Notes: a model not told the origin generated them from the sequence alone. 64,000 nt of DNA from Sporosarcina sp. NCCP-2222 (GCF_023168145.1 NZ_BQYK01000003.1:151999-215998); one strand, 5' to 3'; positions 17,682-26,723 are shown, counted from the stretch's first letter. A program made the numbers and translations.

Positions 17682-18710
17682 TTAGCGCTCCAATAACTTT
17701 TCGGCGATTTGAACGGAATTTAATGCGGCACCCTTCAGCAAGTTATCAGAGACAATCCACATATGAAAACCTTTTGCTTCGTTCGGATCTTTTCTTACTC
17801 GGCCGACGAAAACATCATCCTCATCTTCCGCAAATAGAGGCATCGGATAAAACTGAGTGGACGGGTCATCCTGCAAAGTAACTCCAGGGGCGCCAGCCAT
17901 TGCCTGGTGAAGATCTTCTACAGTAACCCCTTCTTTTTCAACTTCGATATAAACTGATTCTGAGTGGCCAGAGACGACCGGAAGCCGGACGCAAGTGGCA
18001 GACACGGCAATGGAATCGTCACCAAAAATCTTTTTCGTTTCGTTCATCATTTTCCATTCTTCCAGTGTATATCCAGCCTCGCCGAACATGTCAATTTGAG
18101 GAATGGCATTAAACGCGATTGGATAATGCTTCTCCGCAGAGGCGGATGGCAATATAGCCGCTTCAATGTTTTTTCTATCGCTAAATTGACGACTTTGTTC
18201 CTGTAACTCATCGATCGCTTCCGCACCTGCACCGGAAACCGCTTGGTATGTCGAGACAATAATTCGCTTTAACCCAAATTTTTCTCGAATTGGTTGAAGC
18301 GCAGCGACCATTTGGATCGTCGAGCAGTTCGGATTGGCAATAATGCCTTGATGCTTTTGCAGTGTATGCGGGTTTACTTCTGGAACGACGAGAGGCGTCT
18401 CCGGGTCCATACGGAATGCACTCGTGTTATCGATAACAATCGCCCCGCGGGCAACCGCTTCTTTAGCGAATTTTTGAGAGACAGATCCGCCTGCACTGAA
18501 AAATGCAATGTCCACCGACTCGAAAGACTCGGGTACCGTTTCCTCTACGATATATGTTTGGTCTCCTACTTTGATCTCAGTGCCTGCAGATCTTGCGGAA
18601 GCCAATAGTTTAACGGACTGCATAGGAAAGTTCCGTTCCACCAGCTTTTCAAGAATTTTTGTTCCAACCGCTCCCGTTGCTCCGACTATTGCAATATTCT
18701 TCATTATCAT
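17682..18710 (-). CDS. asd: Aspartate-semialdehyde dehydrogenase
   Basis: 342-aa NADPH-dependent enzyme that reduces aspartyl phosphate to the semialdehyde. It has the N-terminal GATGAVG nucleotide loop and a catalytic cysteine C129 in NPNCSTIQ. The start ATG at 18710 lies 6 nt after GGGAG; the ATG at 18704 (MKNIAIVG) is an alternative that matches many homologues. It is preceded by a 158-bp leader holding an extended -10 promoter and a terminator-like hairpin right before the ribosome-binding site, so it may be controlled separately from spoVFAB. Confidence 0.95.
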   Translation of the reverse strand: MIMKNIAIVGATGAVGTKILEKLVERNFPMQSVKLLASARSAGTEIKVGDQTYIVEETVPESFESVDIAFFSAGGSVSQKFAKEAVARGAIVIDNTSAFRMDPETPLVVPEVNPHTLQKHQGIIANPNCSTIQMVAALQPIREKFGLKRIIVSTYQAVSGAGAEAIDELQEQSRQFSDRKNIEAAILPSASAEKHYPIAFNAIPQIDMFGEAGYTLEEWKMMNETKKIFGDDSIAVSATCVRLPVVSGHSESVYIEVEKEGVTVEDLHQAMAGAPGVTLQDDPSTQFYPMPLFAEDEDDVFVGRVRKDPNEAKGFHMWIVSDNLLKGAALNSVQIAEKLLER

Positions 18711-18725
18711 CTCTATCTCCCTTTC

Positions 18726-18760
18726 GAAAAAAGGATGGGGATTAGGGTTGCTTGCATCCT
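18726..18760 (-). terminator. Terminator-like hairpin in the asd leader
   Basis: AGGATG / CATCCT stem (6 bp) around a 17-nt loop, followed on the minus strand by TTTTTTCG and then the asd ribosome-binding site. It could act as an attenuator. No lysine riboswitch core was recognised upstream. Confidence 0.45.
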
Positions 18761-18832
18761 ATATACAAAAATAACCAATAGGAATGTCCGCACCCGCTTA
18801 CATCCATTTATCCTTATCAATTCATTGGAGGA

Positions 18833-18841
18833 ATTATATCA
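18833..18841 (-). promoter_or_regulatory. Extended -10 promoter candidate for asd
   Basis: Minus strand TGATATAAT, a perfect TATAAT with the TGn extension, about 120 bp upstream of asd. No convincing -35. It would give asd-dapA vegetative expression independent of the sporulation genes upstream. Confidence 0.45.
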
Positions 18842-18868
18842 TATTTAAAATATTTCGGTAGTGAATTT

Positions 18869-19459
18869 TTATATTTTCTCGTGAATAATTAATAATGGCT
18901 GCAGCTGTCTTTTTTCAAGTGCTGCAGCTGCGGCGGGAACCATGAGAGTGAAATCGGAGATTAACGAGTTCGGTTTCTTATGCGGGTCATCCTGTCCGAA
19001 CGGGATAAAATAGATATTTTTTGTATTGAGCAGCTTCATAATATTCATTCCGTTTAATCCGAGCGCATCATTCGTTGAAATCCCGAGCAATACGGGAGAT
19101 CCATTGCGCAATGTTGCTTTAGCTGCCATTAAGACCGGTGAGTCGGTGGCAGCATTGGCCAGCTTGCTAATTGAGTTTCCAGTCATCGGAGCAATAATCA
19201 TGCAGTCGACCGGTGACGAGGGACCGAATGGTTCGGCTCCCACTATAGTCGATATTACTTTCTCACCGGTCGCCTCTTCAATTCGCTGTATCCATTCCTC
19301 ACCCGTCCCAAATCGGGTGGCGGCAGTCAATACCGAGTGAGTGATCACCGGAACGACTGACGCCCCAGCATCTTGCAATTCCTTTATGACCGGCAGGATT
19401 TGATCATAGGTGCAGTGCGAAGCGGTAATCCCTAAACCGATCCTTTTACCTTCCAGCAT
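18869..19459 (-). CDS. spoVFB: Dipicolinate synthase subunit B
   Basis: 196-aa flavoprotein-like protein (about residues 5-150: RIGLGITASHCTYDQILPV, IIAPMTGNSISKLANAATDSPVLMA). It is the known partner of SpoVFA in oxidizing dihydrodipicolinate to dipicolinic acid, the major small molecule of the spore core, in the mother cell. The start ATG at 19459 follows AAAGGGGA. It lies 19 bp downstream of spoVFA and upstream of asd, the conserved order. Confidence 0.94.
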   Translation of the reverse strand: MLEGKRIGLGITASHCTYDQILPVIKELQDAGASVVPVITHSVLTAATRFGTGEEWIQRIEEATGEKVISTIVGAEPFGPSSPVDCMIIAPMTGNSISKLANAATDSPVLMAAKATLRNGSPVLLGISTNDALGLNGMNIMKLLNTKNIYFIPFGQDDPHKKPNSLISDFTLMVPAAAAALEKRQLQPLLIIHEKI

Positions 19460-19478
19460 CCAATTCCCCTTTCGTCCG

Positions 19479-20246
19479 CTATTCCATCCTTAGAAGTGCT
19501 TCTGCCAATACTTGTGCGGCATCATCCGGGAAATGTTTCCCGGGCAACCCAAGGTGTATTGTATAGTATTCAGCAAAAGAACCGGGCTTTAGGCACCCCG
19601 GAGCGGACGCTAAGTCATAGACACGAAGAGGTGAATGGTTTTGCAGGAAAAGCCATTGTGCGGGAATGGTATTCACTAGAACTGAATCCTCTTCACTTAA
19701 GTCCTGATGGATGGATTGAATGGTATACCCTAACGAGATAGCTTCGCTTAATTGGGCCTCGGACCTTGCAATTACAGTCACTTTTCCTCCTAAGGCTTGA
19801 ATCGCTTTGGCTGTCATCTTTCCGACTTTGCCAAACCCTGTGACAAAAAAGTGTTTTCCTTGGACGCAACGGTTGGAGTCCTTGTAAAACTCACGAAGAA
19901 ACCCTTCAGCAGTCAGAATCGCATTTTCCCAGATGAACCGCTCCTCATGCAAATATCTGACGACCTGGTAACCACTCGATTGATAAATATCGATCCATTG
20001 GTTCGTTGCCACACCAACATATAGCTTCGTGCCGTTTGCCAACAATTCCGGAGGTATGTTCCCTTGCATCTCTAATATGGGAAAAACGATATGTCCGGGT
20101 TGAAACGATGTGATCAGTTGGCCTAATTCTTCACTATATGCATTCGAATTGAAATAGGCGGATGGAATGCCCATCCCCTCAAAAAGGGTGCTACAAATTT
20201 CCAATCTCCGGTCGCTGCCAATAAACAGCCATTTCTCTTCATGCAT
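19479..20246 (-). CDS. spoVFA: Dipicolinate synthase subunit A
   Basis: Mother-cell enzyme subunit making dipicolinate. A Rossmann segment is visible as VTGFGKVGKMTAKAI in the middle, and the C-terminus keeps APGCLKPGSFAEYY...LGLPGK...AAQVLAEAL. I chose the ATG at 20246 (MHEEKWLFIG), overlapping the ymxH stop by 8 nt; a longer TTG reading from 20309 lies inside ymxH. The 255-aa product is clearly shorter than the roughly 300-aa B. subtilis protein and diverges in the N-terminal half. Confidence 0.88.
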   Translation of the reverse strand: MHEEKWLFIGSDRRLEICSTLFEGMGIPSAYFNSNAYSEELGQLITSFQPGHIVFPILEMQGNIPPELLANGTKLYVGVATNQWIDIYQSSGYQVVRYLHEERFIWENAILTAEGFLREFYKDSNRCVQGKHFFVTGFGKVGKMTAKAIQALGGKVTVIARSEAQLSEAISLGYTIQSIHQDLSEEDSVLVNTIPAQWLFLQNHSPLRVYDLASAPGCLKPGSFAEYYTIHLGLPGKHFPDDAAQVLAEALLRME

Positions 20247-20517
20247 AGTCTTCAATATCGAAGTCCCCCAGATGATGCGTTTTTCCAAAAAGAATCCGAT
20301 TTTCGCCAATTAACACGATTTCACTCCAAGGAATGAATTCAGCTGGTTGTTGATCCCGATTTTTGAAGGGATTTCTGCCAAACTTCTTCCTAATTTCAAA
20401 ACCAAGGATTTCTCCCGTCTTTTTATTAAAAATCATATCGGTCTCCGCTAAAAAGCCGTATCTAATTCCTTCCTCTACCTGGATCAATTCTTTCTGGGCG
20501 AGCTCTGACAATAACAT
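20239..20517 (-). CDS. ymxH: PRC-barrel sporulation protein of the YlmC/YmxH family
   Basis: 92-aa protein with a single PRC-barrel domain (KTGEILGFEIRKKFG, EFIPWSEIVLIGENRILF). The YlmC/YmxH family is restricted to spore formers; its function is unknown. It heads the ymxH-spoVFA-spoVFB cluster and overlaps spoVFA by 8 nt. The ATG at 20517 has GGGGAGAG upstream. A sigma-K-like -10 lies about 30 bp upstream of the start, consistent with late mother-cell expression. Confidence 0.88.
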   Translation of the reverse strand: MLLSELAQKELIQVEEGIRYGFLAETDMIFNKKTGEILGFEIRKKFGRNPFKNRDQQPAEFIPWSEIVLIGENRILFGKTHHLGDFDIEDYA

Positions 20518-20545
20518 TTTCTCTCCCCTTTCCGCATATTCCCTC

Positions 20546-20554
20546 TATCATATG
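20546..20554 (-). promoter_or_regulatory. Sigma-K-like -10 element upstream of ymxH-spoVFAB
   Basis: Minus strand CATATGATA fits the sigma-K -10 pattern CATAnnnTA exactly, and the implied start site gives a short leader that includes the ribosome-binding site. The -35 about 17 bp upstream (GCAG) is only a partial match to the loose AC consensus. Confidence 0.4.
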
Positions 20555-20599
20555 AGTCGACCTAGAAAAAACTGCCGGGAAAAGGGATTTTCTATAAAA

Positions 20600-21841
20600 T
20601 TATCGGCTTTCTAAAATCAGTTGCGGTCCGAGAATGGATACGGCTCTTTCACGCTTAAGCAGCTTCATTGCCATAGCGTTCACCTTTTCCACTGTCACCT
20701 CATCAATTAATCTGACGACTTCATCAATCGACTTATGGTCCTCCAGAATGAGTTCCTGCTTCCCATTCCGATGCATAATTGCCTCAGTACTTTCCAGTCC
20801 GAGCAAGAAGCTGCCCTTTAATTGCTCTTTTGCATTCAGCAGTTCCCGTTCGGAGATGCCGTTTTCGGCGATATCACTCAGGATATCCTCGACTGTCTCC
20901 ATCGCTTCTTGCAGTCGTTCGGGTGAGGTACCACCGTATATGACAAAAGCGCCTGCCGATTCGTAGGCGGAATAATAGGAATAAACCGAGTACGCCAACC
21001 CTCGCTCTTCCCTGATTTCTTGAAAAAGCCTGGATGACATCGTTCCTCCAACGATGCTGTCCAACAAAATGAGATCGTGGAGATGTGGATCTCGGATCGT
21101 CAAACCTGGAAAACCGATGCAAAAATGCGCTTGTTCAATATCTTTCACTTTCTTTCTGCCAGCGGATTGAAAGAGCGGTGTTTCCGTCATGGCGGAAACG
21201 ACAGTTCTATGCCTACTTGTATAGGATCCGAAAAGTTGAATAACTGTCTGCAGCAAACCATCATCATAATTTCCTGCTATTGAAATGACAATATTCTCGG
21301 GCACGTAATGAGCATTCAAGAACTTTTGGATTTTTTCCTTTGTAAACGTCCGGATCGTCTCTTCCTTGCCGCCGACAGTCCGGCCGATAGGATGCCCGGC
21401 AAACATATCAGACCATAATAGTTCGTCGACATCCTCCTCAGGCGTGTCTTCGACTGATGCGATTTCCTCGTAAATGACCATTTTCTCCTTCTCAATCTCT
21501 TCCGTATCAAAGGAGGAATTGAAAAACATATCCGCAAGGACCATTACTGCCTTTTCGGCGTGATGTCCTAATACCGTTGTAAAATAGCAAGTCATCTCTT
21601 TGGATGTGAAGGCATTGATGTCCCCGCCCATCATATCAAATTGTTCCGCGATGTCCCGAGCACTGCGTTGCGCAGTTCCTTTAAACAGCATATGTTCAAT
21701 AAAATGTGCCAATCCTGCTTCCGATTCCCCTTCATGCATGGACCCGGCCTTCACCCAGATACCAATTGCAGCAGAACGGACATGTGGCAGCTTCTCGTGA
21801 ACGATGCGAACCCCATTCGAGCAAGTATATTTTTCGAGCAT
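20600..21841 (-). CDS. mlpA: M16 zinc peptidase (MlpA/YmxG)
   Basis: 413-aa processing-peptidase-like enzyme with the HxxEH zinc site H46-F-I-E49-H50 and downstream glutamates in EKEKMVIYEEIASVED. The C-terminal M16 half contains GGTMSSRLFQEIREERGLAYSVYS. The B. subtilis orthologue sits in the same place beside pnp and spoVFAB. The ATG at 21841 (MLEKYTCSNG) follows AGGAGG; the longer reading adds 16 noncoding-like residues. The polysaccharide deacetylase gene ylxY, found between pnp and mlpA in B. subtilis, is missing here. Confidence 0.93.
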   Translation of the reverse strand: MLEKYTCSNGVRIVHEKLPHVRSAAIGIWVKAGSMHEGESEAGLAHFIEHMLFKGTAQRSARDIAEQFDMMGGDINAFTSKEMTCYFTTVLGHHAEKAVMVLADMFFNSSFDTEEIEKEKMVIYEEIASVEDTPEEDVDELLWSDMFAGHPIGRTVGGKEETIRTFTKEKIQKFLNAHYVPENIVISIAGNYDDGLLQTVIQLFGSYTSRHRTVVSAMTETPLFQSAGRKKVKDIEQAHFCIGFPGLTIRDPHLHDLILLDSIVGGTMSSRLFQEIREERGLAYSVYSYYSAYESAGAFVIYGGTSPERLQEAMETVEDILSDIAENGISERELLNAKEQLKGSFLLGLESTEAIMHRNGKQELILEDHKSIDEVVRLIDEVTVEKVNAMAMKLLKRERAVSILGPQLILESR

Positions 21842-21862
21842 AAGTACCTCCTGTGACAGAAC

Positions 21863-21902
21863 AAAAAGCCGCCATCTCACACTATGCAAAATGGGGCTTT
21901 CC
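21863..21902 (-). terminator. Intrinsic terminator after pnp
   Basis: Stem GGAAAGCCCCAT.../ATGG(C)GGCTTT with one bulge, followed on the minus strand by TTTTTGTTCTG. It ends only 13 nt before the mlpA Shine-Dalgarno. Confidence 0.75.
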
Positions 21903-21913
21903 GTATTGTATTA

Positions 21914-24046
21914 TTATGATTCAGTTGTAGGGTTCTGTGCAGCTTCCCGCTCTTTCTCTTCTTTCAAAACGACTTTGCGGGACAGGTTAACCCTGCCTTG
22001 GTTGTCAATTTCAATTACTTTGACGAGCAATTCATCACCAAGCTTTAGAACGTCCTCTACTGCTTTTGTTCTCTCTTCTTGAATCTCTGAGATATGCAGC
22101 AGGCCATCTTTGCCAGAGAAAATTTCTAGGAAAGCACCGAACTTTTCAATCCGTTTCACTTTACCCATGTAATATTCTCCGACTTTTGCTTCTCTGACGA
22201 TATCCTCGATCATTTTCTTCGCTTTCTCATTCATTTCTGAGTCAGGGGAAGAAATATAGATAGTTCCATCCTGTTCCGTATCAATCTTGACGTGAGTCTC
22301 TTCAATGATTTTGTTAATGACTTTTCCGCCAGGTCCGATGACATCACGGATTTTATCCGGATTAATGCGGATCATGATGATTTTCGGTGCATATCTGGAA
22401 AGCTCTCCACGTGGTACAGAAATCGTCGATAGCATATGGTTTAAAATCGCATTACGGCCAATTTTGGCTTGTGCCAATGCTTCCTCCAAAATCTGTTTGG
22501 AAAGGCCTTCAATTTTAATGTCCATCTGTAAGGCAGTAATACCTTTTTCGGTTCCTGCTACTTTAAAGTCCATATCCCCAAGATGGTCTTCCATTCCTTG
22601 GATGTCGGATAATATCGAGTAGTTGTCATCCTTCTTAACCAATCCCATGGCAATACCGGCAACAGGTGCTTTAATCGGAATGCCTGCATCCATCATGGCC
22701 ATTGTCGATGCACAAATGGATGCCTGAGAAGAGGAACCATTCGATTCAAGGACTTCCGCAACTAAACGGATTGTATATGGGAATTTTTTTTCGTCTGGAA
22801 TAACCGCTTCCAGTGCCCGTTCACCAAGCGCTCCGTGTCCGATTTCCCGGCGGCCTGGTCCGCGGATTGGTCCTGTTTCCCCTACACTGAAGTTAGGGAA
22901 GTTGTAATGATGCATGAAACGCTTCGATTCTTCGAGGCCAAGCCCGTCTATAATCTGTACTTCGCCAAGTGCGCCAAGCGTACAAACACTCAATGCCTGT
23001 GTCTGTCCTCGTGTGAATAGCCCAGAGCCATGCGTTCTTTGAAGAATGCCGACTTCTGAAGACAACGGACGGATTTCATCCAGTTTCCGGCCGTCCGGAC
23101 GAATTTTTTCATCAGTAATGAGACGGCGTACTTCGTCCTTTATGAGCTTTTCCAAAACATTTTTCACTTGTTTTAGTGTGTCATCATCCGCTTCATTTTC
23201 CGTATACTCGTCAATGACACGAGCTTTCACTTCGTTAATGGCATCTTCTCTAGCGTGTTTCTCTTCCGTTTGGATCGCGCTGATTAGATCTTTTTCACAT
23301 TTTTCTTTAATGACAGCCATCAATTGTTCGTCTAGCTCAAATAGTTCAATCTCCATCTTTTGCTTGCCGACTTCAGCCACAATCTTTTCTTGGAATTCGA
23401 TCAATTTCTTAATTTCTTCGTGACCGAACATGATCGCTTCTAAGATGATATCTTCCGAAACTTCTTTCGCTCCGGCTTCTACCATGTTGATGGCATCTTT
23501 TGTCCCTGCAACGACCAGATCCAGCTCACTTGCTTCCAGCTGTTCAGGTGTTGGGTTAATGATGAGTTCCCCATTGAGTCGTCCAATATGGACACCAGCG
23601 ATTGGGCCTTCAAACGGAATGTCCGAAATGGACAATGCGAGCGAGGAGCCTAGCATAGCAGCCATTTCTGAGGAACAATTTTGATCAACTGACATGACAA
23701 GGGAGATAACTTGTACATCGTTACGGAATCCATCCGCAAATAACGGACGAATCGGACGGTCAATCAGACGGCTTGTCAAAACCGCTTTTTCAGACGGACG
23801 CCCTTCCCGCTTGATAAAACCTCCTGGAATTTTACCGACCGCATATAAACGTTCTTCGTAATTGACAGTCAATGGGAAGAAATCAAGTGCTTTTGGATTT
23901 TTAGATGCTGTTGCTGTCGATAGTACAGTTGTTTCACCGTATCTGACGAGCACTGCACCATTCGCCTGCTTTGCTAGCTGGCCGGTTTCGATCGTGAGCG
24001 GTCTTCCCGCCCAATCGAGGGTGTATACCTTTTTCTGTTCTGTCAT
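21914..24046 (-). CDS. pnp: Polynucleotide phosphorylase
   Basis: 710-aa phosphorolytic 3'-5' exoribonuclease and degradosome component. It has two RNase PH domains separated by a helical domain (first about 1-230, second about 310-540, with FTRGQTQAL and [15 protein letters not shown]). A KH domain ([15 protein letters not shown]) and a C-terminal S1 domain ([18 protein letters not shown]) follow. Length and domain order are normal. In B. subtilis it also processes RNA during competence and DNA repair. It follows rpsO as in most bacteria, but here a strong terminator and a 224-bp spacer separate them. Confidence 0.97.
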   Translation of the reverse strand: MTEQKKVYTLDWAGRPLTIETGQLAKQANGAVLVRYGETTVLSTATASKNPKALDFFPLTVNYEERLYAVGKIPGGFIKREGRPSEKAVLTSRLIDRPIRPLFADGFRNDVQVISLVMSVDQNCSSEMAAMLGSSLALSISDIPFEGPIAGVHIGRLNGELIINPTPEQLEASELDLVVAGTKDAINMVEAGAKEVSEDIILEAIMFGHEEIKKLIEFQEKIVAEVGKQKMEIELFELDEQLMAVIKEKCEKDLISAIQTEEKHAREDAINEVKARVIDEYTENEADDDTLKQVKNVLEKLIKDEVRRLITDEKIRPDGRKLDEIRPLSSEVGILQRTHGSGLFTRGQTQALSVCTLGALGEVQIIDGLGLEESKRFMHHYNFPNFSVGETGPIRGPGRREIGHGALGERALEAVIPDEKKFPYTIRLVAEVLESNGSSSQASICASTMAMMDAGIPIKAPVAGIAMGLVKKDDNYSILSDIQGMEDHLGDMDFKVAGTEKGITALQMDIKIEGLSKQILEEALAQAKIGRNAILNHMLSTISVPRGELSRYAPKIIMIRINPDKIRDVIGPGGKVINKIIEETHVKIDTEQDGTIYISSPDSEMNEKAKKMIEDIVREAKVGEYYMGKVKRIEKFGAFLEIFSGKDGLLHISEIQEERTKAVEDVLKLGDELLVKVIEIDNQGRVNLSRKVVLKEEKEREAAQNPTTES

Positions 24047-24232
24047 GAATGGAACCCCTTTCTAATGTAACAATAAAAGTTCATACGTAGTATGTATTAA
24101 GTAGTAGTGTATCAAAAAAGGAAACGTTATGCGAAGTATTTAAAATAATATTGTAAAAGCAGGGGGATGCAGACTAGACTGGATAACGGGTATCACAATC
24201 TGTCCGCCTCCATGGAAGTTTATTTTTCATAG

Positions 24233-24257
24233 AAAAAAGCGGGCAAGGCCCGCTTTT
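24233..24257 (-). terminator. Intrinsic terminator after rpsO
   Basis: AAAAGCGGGC / GCCCGCTTTT perfect 10-bp stem with a 3-nt loop and a T-run on the minus strand. The rest of the 224-bp rpsO-pnp spacer holds the pnp leader; a weak extended -10 (TGATACACT) is the best promoter match there. Confidence 0.92.
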
Positions 24258-24270
24258 CGTATTTGTCTTA

Positions 24271-24540
24271 TTAACGGCGAAGGCCGAGTTTTGCAATAAG
24301 ATCACGGTACCGTTGAACTTCAGTTTCGCGTAGATACTTAAGAAGTCTACGGCGTGTACCGACCATTTTGTAAAGGCCACGACGAGAGTGGTGATCCTTT
24401 TTATGCGTACGCAAATGGCTGTTCAAGTTGTTGATCTCTTCTGTAAGGATAGCGATCTGTACTTCAGCAGATCCTGTGTCGTTTTCATGAACTTTGTATT
24501 CATTGATCAATTCATGTTTACGTTCTTGTGTAATTGCCAT
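24271..24540 (-). CDS. rpsO: 30S ribosomal protein S15
   Basis: 89-aa primary 16S rRNA-binding protein ([18 protein letters not shown] ... [16 protein letters not shown]). The length equals the usual S15. The ATG at 24540 has AGGAGG 8 nt upstream; a GTG 9 bp further up sits inside the ribosome-binding site and is rejected. It is transcribed from a strong promoter at 24639-24667 through a leader of about 90 nt that may carry S15 autoregulation. Confidence 0.98.
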   Translation of the reverse strand: MAITQERKHELINEYKVHENDTGSAEVQIAILTEEINNLNSHLRTHKKDHHSRRGLYKMVGTRRRLLKYLRETEVQRYRDLIAKLGLRR

Positions 24541-24632
24541 CCTTTTCACCTCCTAATTAATAAAAATATCCCCAAATCCCGAGCAATCGTTGGTGATTCG
24601 ATTTGCCAAGGAACGGTTTGTGCTCTTTGCAC
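24541..24632 (-). promoter_or_regulatory. rpsO 5' leader, possible S15 autoregulatory structure
   Basis: The leader can form a GTGC-AAAGA-GCAC hairpin and a second helix between GGCAAATCG and CGATTGCTC, arranged before the ribosome-binding site. S15 represses its own mRNA in several bacteria through such leader structures. The particular S15 binding motif could not be proven by eye. Confidence 0.4.
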
Positions 24633-24638
24633 TGATTC

Positions 24639-24667
24639 ATCATATCATGGCGCCTGCATATATGCAA
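24639..24667 (-). promoter_or_regulatory. Sigma-A promoter of rpsO
   Basis: Minus strand TTGCAT (24662-24667), 17 bp, TATGAT (24639-24644) with a TG extension; a strong match 99 bp upstream of rpsO. Confidence 0.65.
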
Positions 24668-24756
24668 CTTTCAACTAGTTGAGCACGGTACACGAGATTA
24701 TTTAACAATTTCTCTTCAACGGAATAAATGCTAGCAAAAGTTTATTGAGCAATAGA

Positions 24757-25707
24757 TTATGAAATGTTGTTTCCCAATATCTTGCGTGCCGTTTCCTTAT
24801 CCCGCCCGATTTGCGCAACGAGTTCATCGACAGAAGCAAATTTTTGTTCATCCCGAATCGAAGCAATCCAGTCGACCGTGGCAACTTGATCATATAAATC
24901 GCCCTCATAATCCAACACATGCACTTCAATAAGCGGTTTCATTTCACCAGGATTTTTAAAGGTGGGTTTAATGCCGACATTGCAAACGCCAAGGTGTTTT
25001 TCTGAGTGAGCAGTAAAAAACACAGCATACACACCGTTTTTAGGCAGAATCGTTTCTTCGTCTGTTTCAATATTGGCAGTCGGGAAACCTAGAAGCCTTC
25101 CCCTCTTTTCTCCATGAATCACTTTCCCAGTAGTACGGAAAGGGCGTCCGAGCAATTCTGCTGTCTTTTCGACATTTCCTTCCGCTAGCAGTGTTCGTAT
25201 ACGGGTAGAGGAAATTTTCTCGTTCGCATCTTCCACTCTTTCGATTACTGTAGTGCCGTATGAGTCTTTAGAGAGAATCGCCATATGCTCCATGGTTCCT
25301 GCGCCTTTTGAGCCGAATGTGAAATCAAATCCGGCCGTGACATGTTTGACATGTAAACCTTTTATGAAAATAGTTACAAATTGCTCAGGTGATAAGGATG
25401 CCAATTCCCAATCAAATCGTACGATGAATAGAGTGTCCACTCCCAAATTTTCCAGCACTTTCACTTTTTCTTCATAAGGTGTGATGTAACCGACTTTATC
25501 TTTCCCTTTGCCAAAAAGATGGGATGGATGTGGATTGAATGTCATGACTGCAGAACGGATGCCTAGTTCCTTTGCTTTTTGAACCGCACTCTCAATGACC
25601 TGCTGATGCCCTTTGTGCAGACCGTCAAAAAAACCAATGGCTAAGGAGTATTCATCCTGCCCGTCTACTGCTGTATTGTTAGGATAGTCCAATTCATAGA
25701 TTTCCAT
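24757..25707 (-). CDS. ribF: Bifunctional riboflavin kinase / FAD synthetase
   Basis: 316-aa enzyme (ribC in B. subtilis) that converts riboflavin to FMN and FAD. The N-terminal nucleotidyltransferase domain (GFFDGLHKGHQ; later ISSTRIRTLLAEG) is followed by a C-terminal flavokinase barrel (GKVIHGEKRGRLLGFPTANI; LIEVHVLDYEGDLY). Length is normal. The ATG at 25707 follows AAAGGAGG. It is the last gene of the nusA-infB cluster and lies 25 bp after truB. Confidence 0.96.
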   Translation of the reverse strand: MEIYELDYPNNTAVDGQDEYSLAIGFFDGLHKGHQQVIESAVQKAKELGIRSAVMTFNPHPSHLFGKGKDKVGYITPYEEKVKVLENLGVDTLFIVRFDWELASLSPEQFVTIFIKGLHVKHVTAGFDFTFGSKGAGTMEHMAILSKDSYGTTVIERVEDANEKISSTRIRTLLAEGNVEKTAELLGRPFRTTGKVIHGEKRGRLLGFPTANIETDEETILPKNGVYAVFFTAHSEKHLGVCNVGIKPTFKNPGEMKPLIEVHVLDYEGDLYDQVATVDWIASIRDEQKFASVDELVAQIGRDKETARKILGNNIS

Positions 25708-25732
25708 TTCAATCCTCCTTTCTGGATAGGTA

Positions 25733-26644
25733 TTACGAATGAATAGGAAACATCTTTTCCGGTTTCATCATGCCAGCTTTATCCGGATGATTTTTATAAA
25801 CGGCTAAAGCTTTTCCATCATGCATAAAAACAACCCTCTTATGATCTTGAAGCAATTTCACACTCTGTAATACTTGCCCGTTCATAATGTTGCCGAGCAG
25901 TCCGGCATCCAGTTCAACGGTAGGAAACTCTGCCAAAGCCTCTTCAAGAGGCCTTATGAATGAATGCAGCGTCCCTTTGAGGAATTGTTCTCTTGTCTCT
26001 TCCAACGTCAGACATTCAGACTTAGTAAAGGTCCCCGACATGGTACGCACGAGTGAAGACATATGTGCGGGGTATCCGAGCAGCTCGCCAATCTGCACAG
26101 CCAGCGTTCGAATATACGTCCCTTTCCCGCAAGCAACCTTGATCATGAATGTAATCTCTTCCCCGTCAAATTGCTCACGCTCATCCAGCAATTCAATGTC
26201 ATAAATCATGACTCTCCGATGAGGACGTTCCACTTCAATCCCTTTTCGGGCATATTCATATAACCTGCGGCCATTCACCTTGACTGCTGAATACATTGGA
26301 GGCACCTGGGTAATCTCACCTGTCAGTTGCTGCAAGGCATGCTCTAGGGATGCTCTAGAAACAGATTTAAAAGAGCTATCAATTGCTACTTTTTCTCCGT
26401 CAGCGTCCTCTGTTTCGGTAGAAGAGCCGATACTAACCTCGGCAATATATTCCTTCCCGGCATCTGTAATGTATTCCGCCACTTTCGTAGCCTGTCCAAG
26501 ACAAATAGGAAGGACGCCTTCCACATTCGGATCCAGTGTCCCCGTATGGCCAATCCGCTTCATGCCCAGTATTTTGCGCAATTTAAATACGCAGTCATGA
26601 GACGTCATCCCTTTTTCTTTCCACAATGGAAGAATTCCATCCAT
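25733..26644 (-). CDS. truB: tRNA pseudouridine-55 synthase
   Basis: 303-aa enzyme that makes pseudouridine 55 in the T-loop of tRNAs. The catalytic aspartate is D38 in GHTGTLDPN. The motifs TYIRTLAVQIG and a C-terminal PUA-like region are present. The start is the ATG at 26644 (MDGILPLWKEKG), with GAGGAGG 6 nt upstream; a longer reading adds six residues that overlap that site. A hairpin with a GAGGAAG stem lies in the short rbfA-truB spacer. Confidence 0.95.
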   Translation of the reverse strand: MDGILPLWKEKGMTSHDCVFKLRKILGMKRIGHTGTLDPNVEGVLPICLGQATKVAEYITDAGKEYIAEVSIGSSTETEDADGEKVAIDSSFKSVSRASLEHALQQLTGEITQVPPMYSAVKVNGRRLYEYARKGIEVERPHRRVMIYDIELLDEREQFDGEEITFMIKVACGKGTYIRTLAVQIGELLGYPAHMSSLVRTMSGTFTKSECLTLEETREQFLKGTLHSFIRPLEEALAEFPTVELDAGLLGNIMNGQVLQSVKLLQDHKRVVFMHDGKALAVYKNHPDKAGMMKPEKMFPIHS

Positions 26645-26682
26645 GACGTTCCTCCTCGCCAACAGCTTGTATGTAGTAAATA

Positions 26683-26718
26683 GAGGAAGCCGAAAGCCTC
26701 AATGGCGACGACTTCCTC
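26683..26718 (-). terminator. Hairpin between rbfA and truB (weak terminator or processing site)
   Basis: GAGGAAG / CTTCCTC arms 22 nt apart, followed on the minus strand by TATTTAC. The U-tract is poor, so read-through into truB and ribF is expected. Confidence 0.35.
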
Positions 26719-26723
26719 CACTA

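Noticed and set aside
18711-18868. Lysine riboswitch upstream of asd
   Set aside because: The leader is too short for the L-box and none of its conserved core could be recognised; only a simple hairpin is reported.
25708-25732. FMN riboswitch upstream of ribF
   Set aside because: The truB-ribF spacer is 25 bp, too short for the element, and the gene is within an operon.
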